Assembly (NCBI GenBank): GCA_015066205.1
Contig: SVOV01000026.1
Span: 1-34,848, forward strand
Direction of reading: 5' to 3'
From: Oscillospiraceae bacterium
GTDB lineage: Bacteria; Bacillota; Clostridia; Oscillospirales; Acutalibacteraceae
DNA: 34,848 nucleotides
A model generated the notes under the pieces. The model ran no database searches, had not been told where the DNA came from, and was given only the letters and a program-made list of their open reading frames with translations. This document shows positions 27,630 to 34,848 of this stretch, piece after piece. The first letter of the stretch is position 1. Each line of letters begins with the position of its first letter. A program made the position numbers and the translations under genes.

Positions 27630-29144
27630 TCAGATGTTGAAAAGTCCCTTCAGAAGCTCGATAAAGTTTCTGAGCATTTCAATATAGTGGTTGATAAGAG
27701 CCTTGTACCAGCCTATGGTATCGGTGTTGCCGTCAATGTCAAATGCCTTGAACTGAGAGAAATCGTCCGTCCAGTTGATGGCGCCTATGGAATCTGCATT
27801 TTCATAGGAAATTGAACTGAAATCGGGAGTTATCATAAATCTTGTGCTGTAGCTGCCGTCATAATAATTCATGGGATAGTTGCAGTCATATGCGATAAGC
27901 ACATGATTTCCGTTCTCATCGGTGTAAGCACCGGTGAAAAGAACTGTGTGTCCGAAGGTGAAGAAGGCAGCTCCCTCATAGAATGTGAATATGACGATAT
28001 TTCCGTCGCTTACGCTTTCAAACATATTCTTAAGACAGTCTGTATAAAGAGCATTGTCTGTTATAAAGGCCTTGTCTTCAATAAGGAAAGAGCCTGTAAC
28101 AACAGCCTGATAGTAGTTGATGTAGCTCAGAAGCTCATAGTCGAGCTCCATATCAATAAGATTTTCAGCACCCTGTGTGGCTTTTACATCAATTATTCCG
28201 TAATGGTCAAGGGCGGTTACTGCCGCAATTCCGTAGCAGGAGCCCTGCCATTCCCAGTAGGGATAGGTTGCGAGAACTATTGAAAGAGCGGGATTCGGAA
28301 GAGGACCGGGGCCGAAGGTCTTATAAAGATTCAGCTGAAGTCTTCTGAAATCCTCCTTGTTCATAACATAGCGGTCTTCACCGTCAATGACAAAATAGCG
28401 GGATGAGTTTCTGAAAGGGAAGACCTCTTCGGGTGCAAGAGCCACCTTTACCCATTTCGCATAAAGGGTTGCCGTATCAAAATCAGCCGTGATAACTGCA
28501 TCCTCAGGGCAAAGTGCAGCACCCTCGTCGGTATCCGACCAGCCGGTAAGAGCATAAAGCTCGGGATTATTCTCGGGAAATTCGCTGATAAGCTGAATTT
28601 CGGAGCCTCTTTTATATGCTCTTGTTATATTTCCCGTTTCATCGAAGCCCGAAACATAAGTAATTTCGGAAACATCGCTTTCATAACAGGGAGTAACATC
28701 GGTTACCTTGAAGCCGTAGAAATTAAGCTCCTCATCTGTCGATAAAACGATTGTGAAATTATTTCCGCCGACAAAAACCGTCTGTCCCGCGAGAGCGTAG
28801 CCGTCATATGTTCCGATAAGCTCCCCGTAGCCGTCATAAATTCCTATGAAGTCGCCTCTTTTGTCCCAGTATGAGCTGTTCACGAGGTCGCCTACAGTAA
28901 GTTCTCCGTCTTTAACGGCGGGGAAAATAACATCCGTTGTGAAGGAAAATTCAACATAGGTATCATAGGAGAAAGTGATAAGAAGACCCTTTGCTTCTTT
29001 TTCACCCTCAAAGTACCATTCGCCGTAGAAATCATCGCTGTAGTTGTGTTCGCTTTCGGGGAGAGCACTTTCAGCATATGATGTGAATACGAAAAGAGAG
29101 CTTAAAAGACAGATGCACATTATAACAGAAATAAGTTTTTTCAT
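27630..29144 (-). CDS. Secreted CUB-like / InlB-repeat / papain-like cysteine peptidase
   Basis: A 504-residue exported protein. It has a signal peptide (1-25, ending S-Y-A), a CUB-like beta domain (about 40-155, with G-D-F-I-G-I-Y-D-G-Y-G-E-L-I-G-T-Y-D-G and F-T-I-V-L-S-T-D-E-E-L-N-F-Y-G-F-K-V), an InlB/Flg_new-type repeat (about 175-235, ending G-W-S-D-T-D-E-G and L-Y-A-K-W), and a C-terminal papain-like fold (about 280-470) with Q-G-S-C-Y-G-I-A-A (Cys near 303), G-H-T-V-L-F-T-G (His near 399) and Y-D-C-N-Y-P (Asp/Asn near 415). It is probably a surface or secreted peptidase, of C39/papain type; the substrate is unknown. AAGGAG lies eight bases before the ATG. No dockerin or LPXTG motif is seen. 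Confidence 0.72.
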   Translation of the reverse strand: MKKLISVIMCICLLSSLFVFTSYAESALPESEHNYSDDFYGEWYFEGEKEAKGLLITFSYDTYVEFSFTTDVIFPAVKDGELTVGDLVNSSYWDKRGDFIGIYDGYGELIGTYDGYALAGQTVFVGGNNFTIVLSTDEELNFYGFKVTDVTPCYESDVSEITYVSGFDETGNITRAYKRGSEIQLISEFPENNPELYALTGWSDTDEGAALCPEDAVITADFDTATLYAKWVKVALAPEEVFPFRNSSRYFVIDGEDRYVMNKEDFRRLQLNLYKTFGPGPLPNPALSIVLATYPYWEWQGSCYGIAAVTALDHYGIIDVKATQGAENLIDMELDYELLSYINYYQAVVTGSFLIEDKAFITDNALYTDCLKNMFESVSDGNIVIFTFYEGAAFFTFGHTVLFTGAYTDENGNHVLIAYDCNYPMNYYDGSYSTRFMITPDFSSISYENADSIGAINWTDDFSQFKAFDIDGNTDTIGWYKALINHYIEMLRNFIELLKGLFNI

Positions 29145-29173
29145 AGCATTATCTCCTTTATCTTTGTAATTTG

Positions 29174-29202
29174 AGTATAACAAAATATCATAAATTTAAC
29201 AA
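29174..29202 (-). promoter_or_regulatory. Promoter of the secreted peptidase gene
   Basis: On the minus strand TTGTTA (29202-29197), 17 bp, TATACT (29179-29174) preceded by TGT. Confidence 0.65.
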
Positions 29203-29248
29203 TTAATAAATCGTACAAAATAATTTTATTCTTATTGTTAAAAATATC

Positions 29249-29276
29249 TTGTTAAAATTAAGATTTCGGTTATAAT
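29249..29276 (+). promoter_or_regulatory. Promoter of the GH3 gene
   Basis: TTGTTA (29249-29254), 16 bp, TATAAT (29271-29276). Confidence 0.65.
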
Positions 29277-29293
29277 TGAATATAACGCCGAAA
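29264..29293. promoter_or_regulatory. Candidate operator at the GH3 promoter
   Basis: TTTCGGTTATA (29264-29274) and TATAA-CG-CCGAAA (29281-29293) form an inverted repeat with a 2-nt bulge over the -10 and the start site. Its position would let a repressor block transcription; no regulator gene is adjacent. Confidence 0.45.
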
Positions 29294-29309
29294 CGGAGGT
29301 ATTTTTTGT

Positions 29310-31409
29310 ATGGACAAGAACACGGCAAAAATCAGAGCAAAGGAATTAGTTTCCAAAATGACGGTTGAAGAGAGAATGACACAGCTTCTCTATAATTCAC
29401 CCGCCATTGAAAGACTTGGCATAAAAGAATATAACTGGTGGAATGAAGCGGCTCACGGTGTTGCCCGTGCGGGAACAGCAACCGTTTTTCCTCACGCTAT
29501 CGCGATGGCGGCAACCTTTGATCCCGAAACTGTAAATAAAATAGGCGATATTATTTCGACCGAAGCCAGAGCAAAGTATAACAAAAGCATTGAATTCGGT
29601 GACTACGATATTTTTAAGGGGCTTACATACTGGACTCCCAATATCAATATTTTCCGTGATCCCCGTTGGGGCAGAGGACAGGAGACCTACGGTGAAGACC
29701 CTTTCCTTACGGCAACTCTCGGCTCAGCACTCATAAAGGGTATTCAGGGTGACGGAGAATTCCTTAAGGCATCCGCCTGCTCAAAGCATTATGCGGGCCA
29801 TTCAGGACCCGAGGGGGAGCGCCACGGCTTTGATGCAAAAATTTCAATGAAGGATCTTCACGAAACCTATCTTCCCGCATTCCGGCATACCGTGAAAAAC
29901 GGTGTAACGGGTGTTATGGGTGCATACAACAGAACAAACGGTGAAGCCTGCTGTGCCCATTCCTATCTTTTGAGCAAGGTGCTTCGTAAGGACTGGAGCT
30001 TCGACGGCTATGTCGTTTCCGACTGCTGGGCGATTGCCGATATATGCGGGGACCATCATATAGTTGAAACAAAAGCAGAGGCAGCCGCTCTCGCTCTTAA
30101 GCATACATGTGACCTCAACTGCGGTGAGACCTATACTGCGCTCGTCGATGCATATGAACAGGACCTTGTAACGGAAGAGGAAATCACCGAGTGCTGTGAA
30201 AGACTTTATACCATCCGCCATCTGCTCGGAGAGTTTGAAGATGTCCGTCCCTACAGCGATATTCCCTTTACAAAGGTTGACTGCAAGGAGCACAGAGCCT
30301 TCAACCTCAAAGCCGCTGAGGAATGTGTTGTTATGATGAAAAATGACGGCTTTCTTCCCATTGATAAAAACACCTCAAAGAGAATTGCCGTAGTAGGCCC
30401 CAACTCTCTTTCCGTATCGGCTCTCGAGGGTAATTATAACGGACACGCCTCCGAATATATTACCGTTGCCGACGGTATAAGAAGAGTATTCACCGAGGCA
30501 GATATTGCGGTTACAAAGGGCTCAAATTATTATAAAGAAAAAATGCTTGACCACGACGGACACGGTAATCTTCTTTCAGACGGACTTGCCGCCGCAAGCA
30601 CTGCTGATATTACCGTTCTTGCTCTCGGACTTGATTTTTCCGTTGAGGGTGAGGAAATGTCAGGTTTCAGCGACGATTTCTTTATGAAGGGCGACAGAAG
30701 ATATGTAAATCTTCCCGGAACTCAGATAAAGCTTGCAGAGGCTGTCTGTGATGTCTGCGAAAATGTTGTTGTTGTAATCATGTGCGGCAGTGCTGTTGAT
30801 CTCGGAGAAAAAATAAATTCAAAGGCAAGAGCAATTCTTCACGCCTGGTATCCCGGCTCTCAGGGCGGTATGGCTGTTGCAAATATCCTTTCGGGTAAAC
30901 ATTCCCCCTCGGGAAGACTTCCCGTAACGGTTTACAGCACAAAGCACGATATTCCTGATTTTTCGGATTATTCGATGAAGGGCAGAACCTACCGCTTTAT
31001 TGAGGGAGAGGCTCTTTATCCCTTCGGCTTCGGTATGTCCTATGCTTGCTTCTCTTACAGTAATTTCAAGGTCATTTCAGACGATGAAAATTCACTTAAG
31101 GTAAGCGTTGATGTTAAAAACTGCAGTGATATCACTGCTGATGAAAGAGTTCAGATATATGCCGAATACACTGATTCGAGAACTGTTACGCCCCATTTCC
31201 AGCTTTGCGGAATAAGTGCCGTGACCCTCGGCGCGGGTGAGGAAAAGACAGTAACTATGGATATTGACAGATACTGGCTTAAAGCTGTGCTTTCGGACGG
31301 TTCAAGAACAGAGCCTGACGGCGGAATAAGCCTTTATGCAGGCGGCCATCAGCCCGACATGAAAAGTAATGAGCTTACAGGCTGTACCTGTGAAAAAATA
31401 GAGCTGTAA
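29310..31409 (+). CDS. Glycoside hydrolase family 3, beta-xylosidase/beta-glucosidase type
   Basis: A 699-residue GH3 enzyme without a signal peptide, so cytoplasmic. Order: N-terminal (beta/alpha)8 domain (about 10-310) with W-W-N-E-A-A-H-G-V-A (43-52), D-P-R-W-G-R-G-Q-E-T-Y-G-E-D-P (117-131), S-K-H-Y-A-G-H and the nucleophile Asp238 in V-V-S-D-C-W; then the alpha/beta sandwich (about 340-560) with V-E-G-E-E-M-S-G, probable acid/base region; then a C-terminal fibronectin-type III-like domain (about 590-695). WNEAxHG is frequent in the xylosidase branch. It should cleave short oligosaccharides brought in by the transporter encoded downstream. ACGGAGGT precedes the ATG. Confidence 0.9.
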   Translation: MDKNTAKIRAKELVSKMTVEERMTQLLYNSPAIERLGIKEYNWWNEAAHGVARAGTATVFPHAIAMAATFDPETVNKIGDIISTEARAKYNKSIEFGDYDIFKGLTYWTPNINIFRDPRWGRGQETYGEDPFLTATLGSALIKGIQGDGEFLKASACSKHYAGHSGPEGERHGFDAKISMKDLHETYLPAFRHTVKNGVTGVMGAYNRTNGEACCAHSYLLSKVLRKDWSFDGYVVSDCWAIADICGDHHIVETKAEAAALALKHTCDLNCGETYTALVDAYEQDLVTEEEITECCERLYTIRHLLGEFEDVRPYSDIPFTKVDCKEHRAFNLKAAEECVVMMKNDGFLPIDKNTSKRIAVVGPNSLSVSALEGNYNGHASEYITVADGIRRVFTEADIAVTKGSNYYKEKMLDHDGHGNLLSDGLAAASTADITVLALGLDFSVEGEEMSGFSDDFFMKGDRRYVNLPGTQIKLAEAVCDVCENVVVVIMCGSAVDLGEKINSKARAILHAWYPGSQGGMAVANILSGKHSPSGRLPVTVYSTKHDIPDFSDYSMKGRTYRFIEGEALYPFGFGMSYACFSYSNFKVISDDENSLKVSVDVKNCSDITADERVQIYAEYTDSRTVTPHFQLCGISAVTLGAGEEKTVTMDIDRYWLKAVLSDGSRTEPDGGISLYAGGHQPDMKSNELTGCTCEKIEL

Positions 31410-31421
31410 TACAAAATGATG

Positions 31422-31450
31422 ATCTCAGGAGTTTTTTCCTGAGATTATTT
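31422..31450 (+). terminator. Terminator of the GH3 gene
   Basis: A 9-bp perfect stem ATCTCAGGA/TCCTGAGAT (31422-31430 with 31437-31445), 6-nt loop, TATTTTT. Confidence 0.8.
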
Positions 31451-31475
31451 TTCTTTTTCCGTAAAATAGATTTTA

Positions 31476-31504
31476 TTGATTTTTTAGAACCTGTATGATA
31501 TATT
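31476..31504 (+). promoter_or_regulatory. Promoter of the transporter-esterase unit
   Basis: TTGATT (31476-31481), 17 bp, TATATT (31499-31504) preceded by TGA. Confidence 0.55.
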
Positions 31505-31528
31505 GTTTTTATATATTAAGAAAGTGAG

Positions 31529-33055
31529 ATGACTGCCTTGGCTAAAGAAAAGAAACCAAAGGAAATAAATACTCATCCTAACCGTATCGGTATAAAGGAA
31601 GCCGCAGGATATACCATTGCGGAAGCGGGAAATATGTTCAATCTTACATATATCTCGGGATATCTGAAGCTTTTTATGACGGATGTTCTGAAGATTCCTG
31701 CTGCCTGGGCGGGTATTATGCTTATAGTTACCCGTCTTTGGGACTGTATCAATGACCCCATATGGGGAGCTATGGTAGCAAAAAAGCCCCCCGTAAAGGA
31801 CGGCAAATTCCGTCCCTATCTCAAATGGGTATCTGTTCCTCTCGGTGTTTCCACCGTGCTTTGCTTCTTACCCTATCATAAGCTTACAAGCAATACCGTA
31901 ATTTTATTTGTAATTGCTCTTGTTGCATATACCTTCTACGGAATGATGTATACGGGAATGAATATTCCTTTCGGCTCTTTAGCTTCCGTTATAACCGATG
32001 ACCCCAAGGGCAGAACTCTTCTTTCCACCTTCCGTTCAATAGGCTCGGGTGTGGGCGGTGCCGTTGTTTCTCTTCTTGCTCCCATGCTTATATATACTGT
32101 CCGTCTTGACGGCAGCGGCAATCCTATGCTTGATCCTCAGACAGGTAAGGTGATTGAAGATGCAGACGGAAACAAGATGTTTATCTTCGGTCTTGTTATG
32201 GGTATTCTTTCTGTAATCTTCTATCTTTGGGGATATAAGACCACCAAGGAGAGAGTTCCCTCGGCTCCCGATCCGAAATTTGATTTCAAGGCAACCTATA
32301 TGGGGCTTCTCAAGTCCCGTCCCTTTGTAACCGTAGCTCTCGCAGGTGTGCTTATCAGCGGTCAGCTTCAGTTCAATTCCTTTAATGCATATCTTTATAA
32401 GAACTATTTCCTCAATACGGGACTCGGAACGATAGGAACGATATGTAACTATCTTCCGATGGTCATATTTGTTCTTCTGACTCCGAAGCTTGTTGAAAGA
32501 TTCGGCAAAAAGGAGCTTTGCGGTAATTTCTCCGTAATTGCCGCAGGTGCATCCGTTCTTATTGCTGTTCTTGCAAACAATAAGACATTCTTAAATTTCA
32601 TTGACCCCGTAAACGGCAGACTGCCCGCCTGGATATTTATGGTAAGCCTTCTTCTTATCGGCTTCGGCTATACATTCGTAAGTCTTACCTGCTGGGCAGT
32701 TGTTATGGATGTTATAGACTATCAGGAATATAAAACCGGAATCAGAAACGAAAGTGCGGTTTATGCAGTTTATACCTTCTCAAGAAAGCTCGGTCAGACA
32801 ATAGCCGACGGTCTGGGACTTTTCCTGTTACAGTGGGCTGACTATTCGGGCGACACCTACGGCTTTGTTGAAGGCACAAGCCAGAAGATAATGCTTATAT
32901 GCACGGTTATTCCCGCCGTTGTTTACACAGGTGTATGGCTTCTTATGAAATTCGGTTATCCTCTTGACAGAGAAAGACTCAAGCCCATTTACGCTTTTAT
33001 AAGAGAAAAGCGTGAGAATGAAAGTCTTCTCACACAAGAAAATCCTTTAGTTTGA
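31529..33055 (+). CDS. GPH-family sugar:cation symporter
   Basis: A 508-residue membrane protein with about twelve hydrophobic segments, typical of the GPH family (relatives: XynP, YicJ, MelB). The loop motif T-R-L-W-D-C-I-N-D-P-I-W-G-A-M-V-A-K (about 69-86) followed by D-G-K-F-R-P-Y-L-K-W is clear, and V-M-D-V-I-D-Y-Q-E-Y-K-T-G in the second half is also typical. It probably imports the disaccharide or oligosaccharide that the GH3 enzyme splits. Start: ATG at 31529 with a weak AAGTGAG; TTG at 31538 is a possible alternative. A loop of about 25 residues (L-D-G-S-G-N-P-M-L-D-P-Q-T-G, near 190-215) is inserted between helices. Confidence 0.87.
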   Translation: MTALAKEKKPKEINTHPNRIGIKEAAGYTIAEAGNMFNLTYISGYLKLFMTDVLKIPAAWAGIMLIVTRLWDCINDPIWGAMVAKKPPVKDGKFRPYLKWVSVPLGVSTVLCFLPYHKLTSNTVILFVIALVAYTFYGMMYTGMNIPFGSLASVITDDPKGRTLLSTFRSIGSGVGGAVVSLLAPMLIYTVRLDGSGNPMLDPQTGKVIEDADGNKMFIFGLVMGILSVIFYLWGYKTTKERVPSAPDPKFDFKATYMGLLKSRPFVTVALAGVLISGQLQFNSFNAYLYKNYFLNTGLGTIGTICNYLPMVIFVLLTPKLVERFGKKELCGNFSVIAAGASVLIAVLANNKTFLNFIDPVNGRLPAWIFMVSLLLIGFGYTFVSLTCWAVVMDVIDYQEYKTGIRNESAVYAVYTFSRKLGQTIADGLGLFLLQWADYSGDTYGFVEGTSQKIMLICTVIPAVVYTGVWLLMKFGYPLDRERLKPIYAFIREKRENESLLTQENPLV

Positions 33056-33065
33056 CGGTGAAAAA

Positions 33066-34145
33066 ATGAAAAAGCTTTTATCGTTTTTTCTGGTATTTAT
33101 TTTAGTGCTTACACCCGTGACGGCATTTGCCTCGGAAACGGAAGAAAAAAACAGTATTATATCTTTTGATATTTTTGACTGTTGGGAAATAAAAAGCGAG
33201 GAAATACATCCCGAGCTTCGCTTTATAGGAAATGCGGTCAGAACCGTATTTCCTGAATTCACAAAATTCTTCTTTAAGCTTGCAAACGGTTTCCTGAATG
33301 TTTTCGGGCTTCCCGACCTTACAAGAGGAGTGGATATGCAGGAGATCTGTATTGAAAGGGAAGACGGAACCTCTCTTCGCTTATGTGTATATACCCCTGA
33401 GGAAAGAAAGGAAAATGTTCCGGGGCTTTTATGGATACACGGAGGAGGCTACGGTCTCGGCACTCCCGAGCAGGATTTTTCCTTTATTGAAGCCTTTGTC
33501 AAGGAGTCAGGCTGTGTGCTTGTTGCCCCCGACTATCTTAATTCTCCCGATGCTCCCTATCCCGCCGCATTCGATGACTGCTATAACGCTCTTTTATGGC
33601 TTAAGGAAAACGGCAAGGATTACGGAATGAGAGATGATAAGATATTTATCGGCGGTAACAGTGCAGGCGGAGGTCTTTGCGCTGCGGTAGCTCTTAAGGC
33701 GAGGGATACGGGAGAGGTGAATATCGCTTTTCAGATGCCCCTTTATCCTATGCTCGACGACAGAATGGAAACTCCCTCATCACAGAATAACGACGCGCCC
33801 ATATGGAATTCCGAGTCTAATGAAACTGCCTGGGAAATGTATCTCGGAGAGCTTTACGGCAGTGAGAATGTGCCGAAATATGCCGCACCCGCAAGAGAAA
33901 CAGACTATTCCTCACTTCCGCCCACCCTTACTTATGTCGGAACTATTGAACCCTTTACGGATGAAACTCTGATATATGTTGAAAACCTCAGAAATGCGGG
34001 AGTAGAGGTAATGTTTAAGACCTTTGAGGGATGTTTTCACGGCTTTGACCTGTTTTCCTTTACGACCCCCGCAAAGGAAGCAAGAGCTTTTCTTATGGAG
34101 GGCTTCTTGTATGCAGTCGAAAACTATACTGCGCCTCAAAGATAA
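33066..34145 (+). CDS. Secreted alpha/beta-hydrolase esterase (HSL/acetyl-esterase type)
   Basis: A 359-residue exported esterase. The signal peptide ends A-F-A-S (about 1-23). The catalytic domain (about 90-355) has the oxyanion H-G-G-G (125-128), nucleophile Ser199 in G-N-S-A-G, and His325 in C-F-H-G-F-D. The acid position, usually D-P-L-x-D, reads E295-P-F-T-D, so the acid would be Glu. D-Y-L-N-S-P-D-A-P-Y-P-A-A (156-168) is typical of the hormone-sensitive lipase group, which includes acetyl-xylan and other sugar esterases. It starts ten bases after the transporter stop and shares its transcript, so removal of acyl groups outside the cell before uptake is a sensible role, by inference. 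Confidence 0.85.
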   Translation: MKKLLSFFLVFILVLTPVTAFASETEEKNSIISFDIFDCWEIKSEEIHPELRFIGNAVRTVFPEFTKFFFKLANGFLNVFGLPDLTRGVDMQEICIEREDGTSLRLCVYTPEERKENVPGLLWIHGGGYGLGTPEQDFSFIEAFVKESGCVLVAPDYLNSPDAPYPAAFDDCYNALLWLKENGKDYGMRDDKIFIGGNSAGGGLCAAVALKARDTGEVNIAFQMPLYPMLDDRMETPSSQNNDAPIWNSESNETAWEMYLGELYGSENVPKYAAPARETDYSSLPPTLTYVGTIEPFTDETLIYVENLRNAGVEVMFKTFEGCFHGFDLFSFTTPAKEARAFLMEGFLYAVENYTAPQR

Positions 34146-34150
34146 TTTTA

Positions 34151-34180
34151 TTGACATTTCAGTATTTTTAATAATATAAT
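34151..34180 (+). promoter_or_regulatory. Promoter of the SPFH-like gene
   Basis: TTGACA (34151-34156), 18 bp, TATAAT (34175-34180), both consensus. It starts six bases after the esterase stop with no terminator between. Confidence 0.7.
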
Positions 34181-34217
34181 AAATTCAATAAAGCATTTAC
34201 GAAAGGAGAAATAATTT

Positions 34218-34848
34218 ATGGGACTTATTAAAGCCGGAATCGGGGCACTCGGAGGCGTTTTAGCCGATCAGTGGAAAGAATTTTTCACCTGCGATTCCAT
34301 CAGCGAAGATGTACTTATAGTAAAAGGACAGAAGAATGTATCGGGCAGAAGCTCCAATACAAAGGGCAGTGATAATGTTATCACATCGGGCTCGGGTATC
34401 GTTGTCGCAGACGGTCAGTGTATGATCATCGTCGAGCAGGGCAAGGTAGTCGAGGTCTGTGCAGAGCCCGGACAGTTCACCTATGATGCTTCAACAGAGC
34501 CTTCGATCTTCTCAGGCTCATTCGGAGAAAGCCTCAAGGAGACCTTTAAGACAGTAGGAAAGAGATTTACCTTCGGCGGCGAGCCCGCAAAGGATCAGAG
34601 AGTTTATTATTTCAACACAAAAGAAATAATGAACAATATGTTCGGAACAAAGGCTCCCATTCCTTTCAGAGTAATCATTGACCCGAAGCGTGATATTGAC
34701 TATGAAATTACGCTTCGTTGCAACGGTATGTTCACATTCCGTATTGTAGACCCTCTTCTTTTCTATACTCACATTGCAGGCAATGTGGCAGATGAATACA
34801 GAAAAGAAACTATAATGGAAACCCTGAAAGCAGACTTCCTTCACGCTC
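34218..34848 (+). CDS. SPFH-domain protein, YdjI-like (partial, runs off the window)
   Basis: The frame from ATG 34218 stays open to the window edge (210 codons). The beginning M-G-L-I-K-A-G-I-G-A-L-G-G-V-L-A-D-Q-W-K-E-F-F and the later F-R-V-I-I-D-P-K and L-R-C-N-G-M-F-T-F-R-I-V-D-P segments match the group often labelled 'virion core protein' or SPFH-domain protein YdjI, which in Bacillus is a membrane-associated scaffold encoded beside a PspA-like gene. A zinc-ribbon tail is usual at the C-terminus and would lie outside the window. AAAGGAG is placed well, and a consensus promoter precedes. Confidence 0.82.
   Translation, partial: MGLIKAGIGALGGVLADQWKEFFTCDSISEDVLIVKGQKNVSGRSSNTKGSDNVITSGSGIVVADGQCMIIVEQGKVVEVCAEPGQFTYDASTEPSIFSGSFGESLKETFKTVGKRFTFGGEPAKDQRVYYFNTKEIMNNMFGTKAPIPFRVIIDPKRDIDYEITLRCNGMFTFRIVDPLLFYTHIAGNVADEYRKETIMETLKADFLHA

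Overview
The window reads as a chromosomal segment of an anaerobic, low-to-moderate-GC Clostridia bacterium, most like an Oscillospiraceae/Ruminococcaceae gut or rumen commensal. The support is a one-piece pyruvate:ferredoxin oxidoreductase (strict anaerobe metabolism), spoIIR (a spore-forming lineage), a dockerin-type protein, a glycoside hydrolase family 3 enzyme with two GPH-type sugar transporters, and strong AGGAGG-type ribosome binding sites. Family assignments come from motif recognition only; no database search was possible.

Layout. 1-1700: a non-coding, palindrome-rich stretch, a Phd/ParE-type toxin-antitoxin pair and a small membrane protein. 1700-5070: a cell-wall precursor operon (murD, murI, DUF3048 lipoprotein). 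5100-7544: a zinc-ribbon membrane protein translationally overlapped with a GPH/MFS transporter. 7626-10100: a secreted protein with an internal dockerin, convergent with an ECF sigma factor and its membrane partner. 10100-11560: a PHP phosphatase divergent from a BioY biotin transporter. 11640-14165: a polar amino-acid ABC importer with a terminator hairpin between binding protein and permease. 14470-16400: a 3D-domain cell-wall protein and a degenerate DapF-like protein on the opposite strand.

16440-18915 is the oddest part. It has tRNA-Arg(ACG), then an array of seven small hairpins separated by a 10-12 bp spacer that reverses orientation halfway, then a YgjV-family gene, then an AT-rich cassette (XRE regulator / membrane protein / lipoprotein) whose two divergent promoters carry paired operators and which is bracketed by two copies of the same hairpin.

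18944-26900 is core metabolism and RNA biology: PFOR (minus), divergent rpsO and pnp, then ispE. A long inverted repeat lies upstream of the pnp promoter. Upstream of ispE lie four TGTTGANAA motifs spaced 20-21 bp with a fifth inverted copy, which resembles a DnaA-box cluster. spoIIR follows ispE; its ribosome binding site lies inside a terminator-like hairpin. 27600-34848: a secreted CUB/InlB/papain-like protein (minus), then a glycan-use locus (GH3, GPH transporter, secreted esterase), and the start of an SPFH/YdjI-like gene that runs off the window.

Most genes have clear sigma-A promoters with 16-18 bp spacing, often with an extended TGn -10, and strong intrinsic terminators, so transcription units can be drawn with fair confidence.
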